Shown piece by piece: positions 1 to 7,579 of a stretch of DNA of 64,000 nt. The stretch's first letter is position 1. Each line of letters begins with the position of its first letter. The position numbers were made by a program, and so were the translations under genes. This stretch comes from Veillonellaceae bacterium (GTDB taxonomy: Bacteria; Bacillota; Negativicutes; Veillonellales; Dialisteraceae): NCBI GenBank assembly GCA_025992895.1, contig DAJPGA010000001.1:1-64000 (forward strand), read 5' to 3'. A model generated the notes under the pieces. It did not search any database. It was not told where the DNA came from and saw only the letters and a program-made list of their open reading frames with translations.

Positions 1-8
1 GAGATCTT

Positions 9-1253
9 ATGGGCAAACGCCAGCAATCGGTCAAGGAAGAGCGAGTCAGAATCGTTCAGGAGTGCATCGCCAGTGGATGCGATTATAACAAGATAGCCAA
101 GAAGTACAACATGTCCTACCAAACGCTCTACACATGGGTAAAAAAGTTCAAGGAAATGGGCGAAGTTGGTCTTGAGGATTACAGAGGAAAGCCGATCAGG
201 CTCCAAACGCCCCGGACCGAAGAAGAACAGCTGCGTCAGGAGAATGCCAGACTTCTTGAAGAACAGAAGGATCTTATAGCAGAGATTGCCCTGCTAAAAA
301 AAAAAGATGGAGATAGAGGAAAGGTTGCGTTCCTCGAAGGATTCAGCCTTACTCACCTTCTCAGAGATTTTAAAGCCATAAAAGAAGTCCATGAAGAAAC
401 CAACATCTCCATAGAAAGTCTCTGCCGACTCTCAAAGGTCTCCCGGGCAGCTTATTACGGATGGCTGAATCATATTAAGAGCGGCCGTGAACTGCTGAGA
501 GAAAAGGTCGCACAGGAGGTCATGAAAACCCATCAGGAATATCCGGATATGGGATACCGCCGGATTAACGATTGGATCAAGAAGGATGACAACATCAATA
601 TAAATGTAAGCGACAGTCTGGTTCTTCGTATCATGCGGATACTTAATATTAAGTCCGTGATCAAGTACAAGACCGATGGTTGCACTCGTAACGCAAAGGA
701 TCCAAAGTACATTTTTGAAAACCTGCTGAACCGTGACTTTGATGCCGGCGTGTCCAATGCAAGATGGATGACGGATGTCACTGAATTCAAGTACACAACT
801 GCTGATGGAGTTTTGCACAAGTTATATTTAAGCGCGATTATTGACGGCCATGATCGCCGGATTGTCTCTTATGTCATCGGCGACAGGAACAATACTGCAC
901 TGGCTTTTGAGACAATGGAAAAGGCACTTAAAGAGAATCCTGGAGAACATCCAATGATTCATACCGACCGCGGATTCCAGTATACAAGCAACGGATTCCA
1001 TAAGATTGTTGAAAAAGCAGGACTGGTTCACAGCATGTCCCGTGTAGGCTGCTGTGCAGACAACGGTCTGATGGAAGGGTTCTGGGGAATGCTGAAGCGC
1101 GAACGTTACTACACACGTAAATTCACCAGCCGTAAAGCAGTGGTAAGCATGATCAACGGCTACATCTACTTCTACAACAACAAACGCATTCAGCGCAAAT
1201 TACATCTTTTAGCTCCAATGGAAGTATTCAACGCAGCTCCAATGGCTGCATGA
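9..1253 (+). CDS. IS3-family transposase, single-frame OrfAB fusion
   Basis: Transposase of 414 aa that would cut and join the ends of an IS3-family element. Residues 1-60 form a helix-turn-helix (AKKYNMSYQTLYTWVKKF). Residues 70-97 look like a leucine-zipper coiled coil. Residues 245-410 form the integrase core, with catalytic D256 (WMTDVTEF), D320 (IHTDRGFQY) and E356 (NGLMEGFWG), a DD(35)E spacing. IS3 elements usually make OrfAB by frameshifting; here both halves are in one frame across ten consecutive A residues at 296-305. The ATG at 9 lies at the window edge, so the left end of the element is not visible. Confidence 0.93.
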   Translation: MGKRQQSVKEERVRIVQECIASGCDYNKIAKKYNMSYQTLYTWVKKFKEMGEVGLEDYRGKPIRLQTPRTEEEQLRQENARLLEEQKDLIAEIALLKKKDGDRGKVAFLEGFSLTHLLRDFKAIKEVHEETNISIESLCRLSKVSRAAYYGWLNHIKSGRELLREKVAQEVMKTHQEYPDMGYRRINDWIKKDDNININVSDSLVLRIMRILNIKSVIKYKTDGCTRNAKDPKYIFENLLNRDFDAGVSNARWMTDVTEFKYTTADGVLHKLYLSAIIDGHDRRIVSYVIGDRNNTALAFETMEKALKENPGEHPMIHTDRGFQYTSNGFHKIVEKAGLVHSMSRVGCCADNGLMEGFWGMLKRERYYTRKFTSRKAVVSMINGYIYFYNNKRIQRKLHLLAPMEVFNAAPMAA

Positions 1254-1301
1254 TTAAGATTAAAGTACGATTAGATTTTTTATGATATTTATTTGTCTGT
1301 A

Positions 1302-1481
1302 TTAACAAATCCGCACCACGCTGCCGTCCGTAGCATTTCCGCCGTAGACCGTTTCTTCTGCATCTTCCGAAACCTCATTCACTTTGCCGGATACATCCTC
1401 TGCCTGTACTATCGTCCCTGCTGCGCAGGCTAAAAGGAGAGCCATCACTGACAGCCTTAAGAAAACCTTCCCGTTTTTCAT
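1302..1481 (-). CDS. Small exported protein, 3' end probably cut by the IS
   Basis: About 59 aa. It starts with a good signal peptide (MKNGKVFLRLSVMALLLACA, then AGTIVQA) followed by an acidic mature part. The start chosen is the third in-frame Met because GAGGCG lies 7 nt before it; an earlier ATG at 1496 lacks a ribosome site. The reading frame stops in AT-rich sequence just downstream of the transposase gene, so the last residues are probably encoded by IS-end or junction DNA. The family is not recognisable. It may be a pseudogene. Confidence 0.5.
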   Translation of the reverse strand: MKNGKVFLRLSVMALLLACAAGTIVQAEDVSGKVNEVSEDAEETVYGGNATDGSVVRIC

Positions 1482-1504
1482 TCCCATTCGCCTCATTCTT
1501 TAGA

Positions 1505-1544
1505 ACAATATAAAATTCCCTGTCTTAGTTATAAAACAGGGAAT
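1505..1544 (-). terminator. Hairpin after the PcrA-like helicase gene
   Basis: A perfect 9-bp inverted repeat (ATTCCCTGT at 1515-1523, ACAGGGAAT at 1536-1544) with a 12-nt loop. On the minus strand it is followed by a T-rich stretch. It lies between the helicase stop and the small exported gene, so it probably ends the helicase transcript. Confidence 0.6.
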
Positions 1545-1627
1545 GTCGGTTGTGTATTATCCGAAAATATACTTTTTTTATTTTTGTGAGGAAATTGTTA
1601 TCTGTGCAGCCTTTTTTTGATTACAGA

Positions 1628-3778
1628 TTACAATTTGAACAGTCTTGCGTGGAAGGAGATCTGGCGCATGGTGGGCATGCTGTCGAATTTGATGAGGTAG
1701 GCATGGGCGCTTCCGTCGACTTCGACGATGGTGCCCGGGCCGAAGACGGGATGGCGGACGCGGGTGCCTGCTTCCATGGTCGTTTCATCTTTGTCTTCCT
1801 GCAGGAAGGCGGTCGATCTTCCTACGTAGACCATGGTTTCCTTCATGAGCTGTTCATCGACGGGCGGATCGAATTCAAGCTTGTCCCTGTCGATGTCCAG
1901 GATGAATCTTGACGGGTATCTTGGCGAGCCGTCGAGGTTGGCGCCGCCGGCTTCTGTGATGTAGAGGGCTTTTTCGGCTCTCGTCATGGCGACGAAGGCG
2001 AGGCGTCTTTCTTCTTCCATAGCATTCACGGTCCTTGTCTTCCTTGACGGGAAGATGCCTTCGTTCATGCCGCAGATGAAGACGTACGGGAATTCAAGGC
2101 CCTTGGCGGTATGGACGGTCATAAGCTTCACTTTGTCCTGTCCTTCCCCGGTGTCCATGTTTGAGAAGAGGGCGGCGTGCTCCAGGTAATGGACGATGTT
2201 CGTCTCTTCGCCGCAGGTGGTTTCGTATTCGAAGACGGACTGCTTGAGTTCCGCCAGATTGTCGAGGCGTTCCTGGCTGCCTTCGGTGCGGAGCATTTTC
2301 TCGTACCCGCTCTCGTCAAGGATGGCAGAGAGGACTTCGGAAACGGGTTTTCCTTCGCTGTCCTTGGCGAAGGTATCGATGAGTTCGATGAAATCAGCGG
2401 CGCCTGTGCGTTTCAGCGTGGGTTCCTCGACGTTCTTCCTGAGGGCTTCAAAGAGCGTGCAGCCGTTTTCAGAGGCGTAATTCGTGAGGAATTCCATGCG
2501 GCGCTGCCCGATATTTCTCTTCGGCTTGTTGATGATCCTCCGGAAAGCCATGTCATCCTGGCTGACGATCATGCGCAGGTAGCAGAGAGCGTCCTTGATT
2601 TCCATCCTTCCGAAGAACTGCGTGCCGCTGTAGATGGTGTATGGGATTTTCTTCTTGAGGAGCTTTTCCTCAAGGTTCCTTGTGACGTAGTGAGCGCGGT
2701 AAAGGAGCGTGATGTCCTTGTACGGGACGCCCTTCTTATGGAGCTCTATGATTTCCTTTGCCACGCGGCCGGCTTCCTCGCCCGCTGTCTTTTCCATGAA
2801 GCAGGTGACCTTCGGGCCGCTTGGGCGGTGGGCAATGAGGTTCTTATTGAAGCGGTTCTTGTTCTTGGCGATGAGGGAGTTTGCCGCAGCAAGGATTTCA
2901 GGGCTTGAGCGGTAGTTGTCATTCATGAGGATGGTCTTGACGTTCGGGAATTTCTTGTCAAAGTCCAGAAGGAAGCGGATATTGGCGCCGCGCCATGTGT
3001 AAATGGTCTGGTCGGGGTCGCCCACGATGAAGAGGTTGTTGTGGTAGCCGCAGAGGGCTTCCATCAGCTTGTACTGGAGCGGGTCGATATCCTGGAATTC
3101 GTCGAGCATGATGTATTCGAGGCGCTTCTGCCACTTGAGGCGGATTTCCTCGTTTTCCTCGAAGATGTAAAGCGTGAATTTGATGAGGTCGTTGTAGTCC
3201 AGCGCGAAGCATTTCTTTTCCTGGTACAGGTAGCCATAGAAAATGATGTCCTGGACGGTCGTCGCGGTATGGTACTTTTCATAAAGGACCTGAAGCGGCA
3301 TGGCGATCATGTCCTTGTAGTATTCCGGTTCCCAGACGCACTTCTTCATTTCGATCATGTCGCGTGCCTTGTTGAAGGGCATGTCGCGCAGGGTGAGGCC
3401 CATTTCCTCATAAATGATGGCAAGCATCTCGTCGATGTCGGAGTTGTCGATGACGAGGAAATTCTTCGGATAGGAAACGGCAAAGCTGTCCTCCTGCAGG
3501 ACGGAGACGCAGAAGCCGTGGAATGTATTGACGTATCCTGTGTCGTTGTCGCCGGTCAGGCGGTGGATGCGCATGGCCATTTCGCGCGCGGATTTATTCG
3601 TGAATGTGACGCAGAGTATGTGCCCGGGCATGATGCCGAGGTCGTTCACAAGGTAGGCGAAACGGCTGGCAAGGGCGCGTGTCTTGCCCGAGCCTGCGCC
3701 TGCGATAACGCGCACGTAGCCTTCTGTCGTGGTGACGGCTTCGATCTGTTTCTCATTGAGTCCTTCCAGTATGTCCAT
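1628..3778 (-). CDS. pcrA: ATP-dependent DNA helicase PcrA/UvrD
   Basis: Superfamily 1A 3'-5' DNA helicase of 716 aa, used in excision repair, plasmid replication and removal of stalled complexes. The Walker A motif GAGSGKT is at residues 27-33. The Walker B motif LDEFQD is near 225-230. The GDPDQTIYTWRGA motif follows, and VKLMTVHTAKGLEFPYVF (motif V region) and LAFVAMTRAE (motif VI) are present. The last 45 residues (RVRHPVFGPGTIVEVDG and onward) match the small C-terminal domain of PcrA that contacts RNA polymerase, which favours PcrA over Rep. The length is usual for the family. It is transcribed alone. Confidence 0.93.
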   Translation of the reverse strand: MDILEGLNEKQIEAVTTTEGYVRVIAGAGSGKTRALASRFAYLVNDLGIMPGHILCVTFTNKSAREMAMRIHRLTGDNDTGYVNTFHGFCVSVLQEDSFAVSYPKNFLVIDNSDIDEMLAIIYEEMGLTLRDMPFNKARDMIEMKKCVWEPEYYKDMIAMPLQVLYEKYHTATTVQDIIFYGYLYQEKKCFALDYNDLIKFTLYIFEENEEIRLKWQKRLEYIMLDEFQDIDPLQYKLMEALCGYHNNLFIVGDPDQTIYTWRGANIRFLLDFDKKFPNVKTILMNDNYRSSPEILAAANSLIAKNKNRFNKNLIAHRPSGPKVTCFMEKTAGEEAGRVAKEIIELHKKGVPYKDITLLYRAHYVTRNLEEKLLKKKIPYTIYSGTQFFGRMEIKDALCYLRMIVSQDDMAFRRIINKPKRNIGQRRMEFLTNYASENGCTLFEALRKNVEEPTLKRTGAADFIELIDTFAKDSEGKPVSEVLSAILDESGYEKMLRTEGSQERLDNLAELKQSVFEYETTCGEETNIVHYLEHAALFSNMDTGEGQDKVKLMTVHTAKGLEFPYVFICGMNEGIFPSRKTRTVNAMEEERRLAFVAMTRAEKALYITEAGGANLDGSPRYPSRFILDIDRDKLEFDPPVDEQLMKETMVYVGRSTAFLQEDKDETTMEAGTRVRHPVFGPGTIVEVDGSAHAYLIKFDSMPTMRQISFHARLFKL

Positions 3779-3832
3779 ATTTCCCTCCGAACTGATATTC
3801 TTATTTTATTATACAACGGACGGAAATACTTG

Positions 3833-4264
3833 TCAGCCCAATGTGATGGCGGCGATGCCTGCCATGGAAATGACGACACCCAGGATCTTCCTCGGCGTGA
3901 TTTTTTCGCCGTAAAGGATAGTCCCCATGACCATGAGGGCGAGGACGATGAGGCCGTTCGACACGATGAAGGCGGTATTGACGGTCCAGCCTGCCTGGTA
4001 CATGTAGACATTCCCAAGCTCGATGCCGACGATGGCGGCGCCAAGGCCAAGAGCCGCCGGATTGATGGTGAAGATGTCCTTCTTCCATCCTGCTTCCCCT
4101 GTCCCCTGGATGAAATAAATCGCAAAGGAAACGGCGGATGCGACGAGGTAGGTCACGACGAGCGCGACAAAGGGATCCATACCGGTCGAGACTTCCTTGA
4201 GTCCGACCTGGTATCCGACGCTGGATAAGATGATAAGGCCGATCGGCCACCAGAATTTTAACAT
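3833..4264 (-). CDS. Half-size EamA/DMT transporter, partner 2
   Basis: Very hydrophobic protein of 143 aa with four to five predicted membrane spans, equal to half of a ten-span drug/metabolite transporter. It starts 9 bp after the stop of an upstream gene of identical length and similar sequence; both share the pattern G(I/L)E(L/V)G.(I/V)YMY.AGW and a C-terminal YGE/YGD span. The pair probably forms a heterodimeric transporter, as paired SMR/DMT proteins do. The substrate is unknown. It is co-transcribed with partner 1. Confidence 0.75.
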   Translation of the reverse strand: MLKFWWPIGLIILSSVGYQVGLKEVSTGMDPFVALVVTYLVASAVSFAIYFIQGTGEAGWKKDIFTINPAALGLGAAIVGIELGNVYMYQAGWTVNTAFIVSNGLIVLALMVMGTILYGEKITPRKILGVVISMAGIAAITLG

Positions 4265-4273
4265 AGTCCCCTC

Positions 4274-4705
4274 CTATTTCACGATGCAGAACATGCCGGT
4301 CAGAGTGAGAAGGATGCCGGCAAGGCGCATCCAGCTCATCGAGTCTCCGTAGAAGACGCTCCCGACGATGGCAAGGACGACGACAATGGAGGCGGTGTAG
4401 ACGATGAATCCCACGTTCATCGGCCAGCCTGCCCTGTACATATAAATGGAACCGACTTCAAGGCCTGCAATGGCGGCGCCCACGACGATGGCCGCGGGCT
4501 GGACGAGGAGGAGCTCGGCAAAGATGCTCTTTCCCGGCACCATGATTTCAAAAAGGACGGCGCAGACGACGGCGCTTGCGATATAGGTGACGCCCAGGGC
4601 TGCCATGGGGCTGGCGTGCGAGGAGAGTTTCTTCGCGCAGACCTGGTAAATGACATCAGCGCCGACGACGAGTGCGACCGGCCACCATAGGGCAAATAAT
4701 TCCAT
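4274..4705 (-). CDS. Half-size EamA/DMT transporter, partner 1
   Basis: A 143-aa membrane protein beginning MELFALWWPVALVVGADVIY. This start is chosen because AGAGGT lies 6 nt upstream; the frame is open for 45 further codons upstream, but that stretch runs through a strong RNA hairpin. Four to five membrane spans are visible, with the same YMYRAGW segment as its downstream partner. It is the first gene of a two-gene unit whose product is probably a heterodimeric DMT-type exporter or importer. Control is likely through the structured leader just upstream. Confidence 0.75.
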   Translation of the reverse strand: MELFALWWPVALVVGADVIYQVCAKKLSSHASPMAALGVTYIASAVVCAVLFEIMVPGKSIFAELLLVQPAAIVVGAAIAGLEVGSIYMYRAGWPMNVGFIVYTASIVVVLAIVGSVFYGDSMSWMRLAGILLTLTGMFCIVK

Positions 4706-4733
4706 AACGATACCTCTTTCCATTCCTGTGATT

Positions 4734-4850
4734 AAAAAAAGGTGCTCCAGCTGTTCTCTCCCGGCTGTGCCGTACCTACGGAGAACTGCTGAAACACCTT
4801 CGGACTTTCGTCCATCTTGTCCAACCCGGTGGCGGGACAAGGGGTATTGG
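4734..4850 (-). promoter_or_regulatory. Structured leader with terminator hairpin before the DMT pair
   Basis: Read on the minus strand, this holds three hairpins in a row: CTTGTCC/GGACAAG (plus-strand arms 4816-4822 and 4835-4841), GGAC-GAAA-GTCC (4802-4813) and an 18-bp imperfect stem (4781-4798 with 4741-4758). The last is followed directly by seven T residues (A at 4734-4740) about 28 nt before the start codon. It could simply terminate the aminotransferase gene. Its closeness to the next start codon and the preceding hairpins suggest an attenuator or riboswitch of a class I cannot name. Confidence 0.55.
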
Positions 4851-6002
4851 TTATTCTTTTATGACTGAGATTCCTTCTTCTTCCAGCTTCCTCATGAAGG
4901 AGCTGACGACGGAAAGGCCTTTCTTCAGTGCTTCTCCATCATGGCCGTAGCCGATGCGGAGGGCTCTTCTTTCTTCGAAGCATGTGCCAGGGACGGCGAA
5001 TGCGCCGGTTTCCTTAAACATTCTCTGACTGAAAATGTCGGAGTCGATGTCAAGGTCGTAATAGACAAGCGCCATCGTGCCGGCTCTCGGCCTGACGTAG
5101 GAAGTGCGCGGCTCCTCTTTCACCCATGTATCGAGGATGGGAAGGTTTTCGCGGAGGATGGCGCGGTTCCTCTCAAGGATCTTTTCCTTATGGCGGAGCG
5201 CAAGGGCTGCCATTTCCTCGTCGAAAAGTCCGCAGCTGACAAGGTCATAGTCCCTGACGCGCTTGAACTGGCGGAGGGCTTCCCGGCTCTTTGTCGCCAG
5301 CCATCCGAGGCGGAGTCCTGCCAGAGAGCAGGCCTTGGACATGGAGCCTGTCGCGATGCCTTTTTCGTAAAGGTCGGCAATCGACGGGCAGGCAGCGCCT
5401 TCGATGGAAACGCCGGCATAGACTTCGTCGCAGAGGATGTAGGCGCCAGAGCTCCTTACAATCTCGACGATTTCCTTCATCATGTCTTCTGGGATGAGGG
5501 AACCGGTCGGGTTGTTCGGATTGTTGATGCAGATGAGGCGAAGGCCCCTTGCCGCGGCTTTCCTGAGTTCGTCAAGATCGGGAAGGAATCCGTTGCTTCG
5601 CCTTAGTTTCAGGACCGTGACGTTGGCGCCAAGTGCGCGGGGCGTCGAGTAGAACTGCTGGTAGCTCGGGGAAAAAGCGACGACCCTGTCTCCGGGACGT
5701 ACGAGGGAGAAAAGGACGTGCTGGTTTCCGCCGGTCGCGCCATGCTGGGTAAGGATGTCGTCCGGGGTGATCGTCTCATAGAGCCCGGCGATTTCTTCCT
5801 TGAGGGAGGCAAGGCCGTAAATGCTTCCGTAGGACTGCTCCTTCTCAAAGAGAGCTTCCACGAAACCTTCCCTGTCTTCTCCTGCAAGGGCAAAGAGTTC
5901 CTTCAGCGTCATGGGACGGGCGCAGGTGTCGGTGATATTGTATTTTGCATCCGATTCGTACCTGTCCATCCATTCTTCCACGCCAAACCGCTCGATATTC
6001 AT
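4851..6002 (-). CDS. PLP-dependent class I/II aminotransferase
   Basis: Fold-type I aminotransferase of 383 aa. Visible landmarks are GATGGNQHVLFSLVRPGDRV (cofactor phosphate loop), NNPNNPTGS (substrate carboxylate and PLP contact), CDEVYAG (Asp to the pyridine nitrogen), GSMSKACSLAGLRLGW (Schiff-base Lys) and LRIGYG near the C-terminus (Arg binding the substrate carboxylate). It would transfer an amino group between an amino acid and a 2-oxo acid; the exact substrate cannot be read from the sequence. It is followed by the DMT transporter pair, which might move its substrate or product, although the hairpins between them argue for separate control. Confidence 0.88.
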   Translation of the reverse strand: MNIERFGVEEWMDRYESDAKYNITDTCARPMTLKELFALAGEDREGFVEALFEKEQSYGSIYGLASLKEEIAGLYETITPDDILTQHGATGGNQHVLFSLVRPGDRVVAFSPSYQQFYSTPRALGANVTVLKLRRSNGFLPDLDELRKAAARGLRLICINNPNNPTGSLIPEDMMKEIVEIVRSSGAYILCDEVYAGVSIEGAACPSIADLYEKGIATGSMSKACSLAGLRLGWLATKSREALRQFKRVRDYDLVSCGLFDEEMAALALRHKEKILERNRAILRENLPILDTWVKEEPRTSYVRPRAGTMALVYYDLDIDSDIFSQRMFKETGAFAVPGTCFEERRALRIGYGHDGEALKKGLSVVSSFMRKLEEEGISVIKE

Positions 6003-6028
6003 GCTTCCCAGCCTTTCTATAACAACAC

Positions 6029-6050
6029 TAAAACGCCGGCTGCTGCCGGT
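6029..6050 (-). terminator. Hairpin after mntP
   Basis: A stem CCGGC-agca-GCCGG followed on the minus strand by CGTTTTAG, placed about 40 bp after the mntP stop codon. It is short but GC-rich. Confidence 0.5.
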
Positions 6051-6090
6051 AATCTTTACTATATTACCATGAAATAATTATTACGGCAAA

Positions 6091-6657
6091 CTAGCCGATG
6101 AAGATTTCAATACCGATGGCAATCAGGATGATGCCGCCCAAAATGATGGCCTTGTCTGCGAGCTTCATGCCGAATGTCTTGCCCAAAATGAGGCCCGCGA
6201 TGCAGATGAAGAAGGTGACGATGCCGATGATGAGACTCGCAAGGAGCGCATCGGATACATCGTATTCCGCAATCGTAAAGCCGACGGAAAGGGCGTCGAT
6301 GGAGGTCGCAATCCCCTGCAAGAAGAGCGCTTTCATATGGACCTGCGGATGGACGGCTTCTTCTTCGCCCGTCAATCCGTCCTTGATCATGAAGCCGCCG
6401 ATGGCGCAGAGAAGGATGAGGGAAATCCACGGGATGAGCGGCCAGAGGAACTGGAACACATCGATGAGCATATTGACGCAGATCCAGCCGATGAACGGCA
6501 TCGCGAACTGGAAAAATCCAAAGACCCCGGCGATCAGCGTCATCTTCCTCTTTTTCATGTACGGTTCCTGCAGACCGTTTGCCAGTGAAACGGAAAAGGC
6601 GTCCATGGCAAGGCCCGCGCCAAGAAGAAGATTGTTCAGAAAAAACAAAAAGCTCAA
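6091..6657 (-). CDS. mntP: Manganese efflux protein MntP
   Basis: MntP exports Mn2+ across the inner membrane and protects against manganese excess. The protein is 188 aa when started at the TTG at 6657, which has AGAGGG 6 nt upstream; this matches the usual MntP length. The frame is open upstream, but that extension would run through the riboswitch. Six membrane spans are visible. The two family repeats each carry an acidic membrane motif: GAGLAMDAFSVSLANG and GIATSIDALSVGF. The yybP-ykoY leader immediately upstream agrees with the identification. Confidence 0.92.
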   Translation of the reverse strand: MSFLFFLNNLLLGAGLAMDAFSVSLANGLQEPYMKKRKMTLIAGVFGFFQFAMPFIGWICVNMLIDVFQFLWPLIPWISLILLCAIGGFMIKDGLTGEEEAVHPQVHMKALFLQGIATSIDALSVGFTIAEYDVSDALLASLIIGIVTFFICIAGLILGKTFGMKLADKAIILGGIILIAIGIEIFIG

Positions 6658-6682
6658 AATGATCCCTCTATCCAATACGAAC

Positions 6683-6797
6683 AAAAAAGACCCACGCGCA
6701 CGAAAACCGTACGCGTGAGTCTCGCGATTATGAATACAGCCAGGTACCATGACCAGTATGTTGACTGTTTCGCCCAAGGGCTGCTACTCCCTCACAC
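6683..6797 (-). promoter_or_regulatory. yybP-ykoY manganese riboswitch
   Basis: Read on the minus strand, the region contains GAGGGAGUAGC (plus-strand 6783-6793), a short hairpin with GGCGAAA, GUCAACAUACUGG (around 6753-6764) and GCGAGACUC. A perfect long terminator stem follows (arms 6709-6721 and 6689-6701) with six T. These match the conserved elements of the yybP-ykoY family, which binds Mn2+ and raises expression of exporters such as MntP. The start codon lies about 25 nt after the T run, so control is by transcription termination. Confidence 0.87.
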
Positions 6798-6853
6798 ATT
6801 GTCACTTATATTATCATTATGGCCATTCCCTGTCAAAGCTGTTTTTATCGATA

Positions 6854-7579
6854 TTACATATTTTTGAGGACATCGGCAAAGGAATCAAAGGTCATATCCG
6901 CCAGAGCGTTGATTTCTTCCCTTTCCCCGTCCGAGTACTTGTCGTAAATCGCAGCGACGGGAATGCCGGCTGCCTTGGCCGCCCTGACGCCGATCAGGGA
7001 GTCTTCGAAGATGAAGCAGTCTTCCGGTTTCTTTCCCAATTCAGCAAGGAGCTTCTCATGGATCTGCGGATCCGGCTTGATGCGTTCGGCATCTTCCCTC
7101 GTGTAGATTTTCGCGAAGTACTTGTCGACGGGTGCCTTCTCGCGGATGTTCTTATTTTTTGTCCGGTAGACTTCCATGTTCGCGCGCTTTGTCGTCGTGG
7201 AAATGACGAGTGTCTTTCCAAGGGACGCGAGCTTCTTGATGAGTTCCGGCGCGCCTTCCTTGTAGTCGACGCGGTTCACGAGGAAATCCTGCGCGATTTC
7301 ATAACGGCGCTTCATGATGTCCCTGCCGGATTTCTCTGAATGGTAAATCCTCCCCAGCTCTCCGCAGTAGGAAACGTAAGGATCGTCGTCTGCGCGGAAG
7401 CGGGTCAGGAGCTCGTCCCTTCTCCTCTGCGTGAAGGATGGATCCTCTTCGGGGCCTCCGAGCTCTTTGATGAGGGCAGCGTCGACGTCATTCCATACTC
7501 CGACGGAGTCGATGAGCGTGTCGTCCATATCAAAGATGATCGTGTCCCCGGCCTGTGAAAGCCATCCCTTCTTATTCAT
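6854..7579 (-). CDS. HAD-superfamily phosphatase
   Basis: About 241 aa. HAD motif I is FDMDDTLIDS near the N-terminus (nucleophile and acid/base Asp), motif II is VISTTTKR, and motif IV is FEDSLIGVRAAKAAGIPVAAI. The insert between motif I and II is helical, as in the phosphoglycolate phosphatase/beta-phosphoglucomutase subgroup. The substrate is unknown. The start MNKKGWLSQ is chosen because it overlaps the stop of the upstream DUF362 gene by 8 bp, which implies translational coupling; the longer open frame upstream lies inside that gene. Confidence 0.85.
   Translation of the reverse strand: MNKKGWLSQAGDTIIFDMDDTLIDSVGVWNDVDAALIKELGGPEEDPSFTQRRRDELLTRFRADDDPYVSYCGELGRIYHSEKSGRDIMKRRYEIAQDFLVNRVDYKEGAPELIKKLASLGKTLVISTTTKRANMEVYRTKNKNIREKAPVDKYFAKIYTREDAERIKPDPQIHEKLLAELGKKPEDCFIFEDSLIGVRAAKAAGIPVAAIYDKYSDGEREEINALADMTFDSFADVLKNM

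Noticed and set aside
4802..4813. GGACGAAAGTCC read as a guanidine-II (mini-ykkC) hairpin
   Set aside because: That class has two hairpins with ACGR tetraloops; here the loop is GAAA on a GGAC/GTCC stem and there is only one.
6658..6777. 40-residue N-terminal extension of MntP
   Set aside because: It overlaps the manganese riboswitch; the TTG at 6657 has a better ribosome site and gives the family length.
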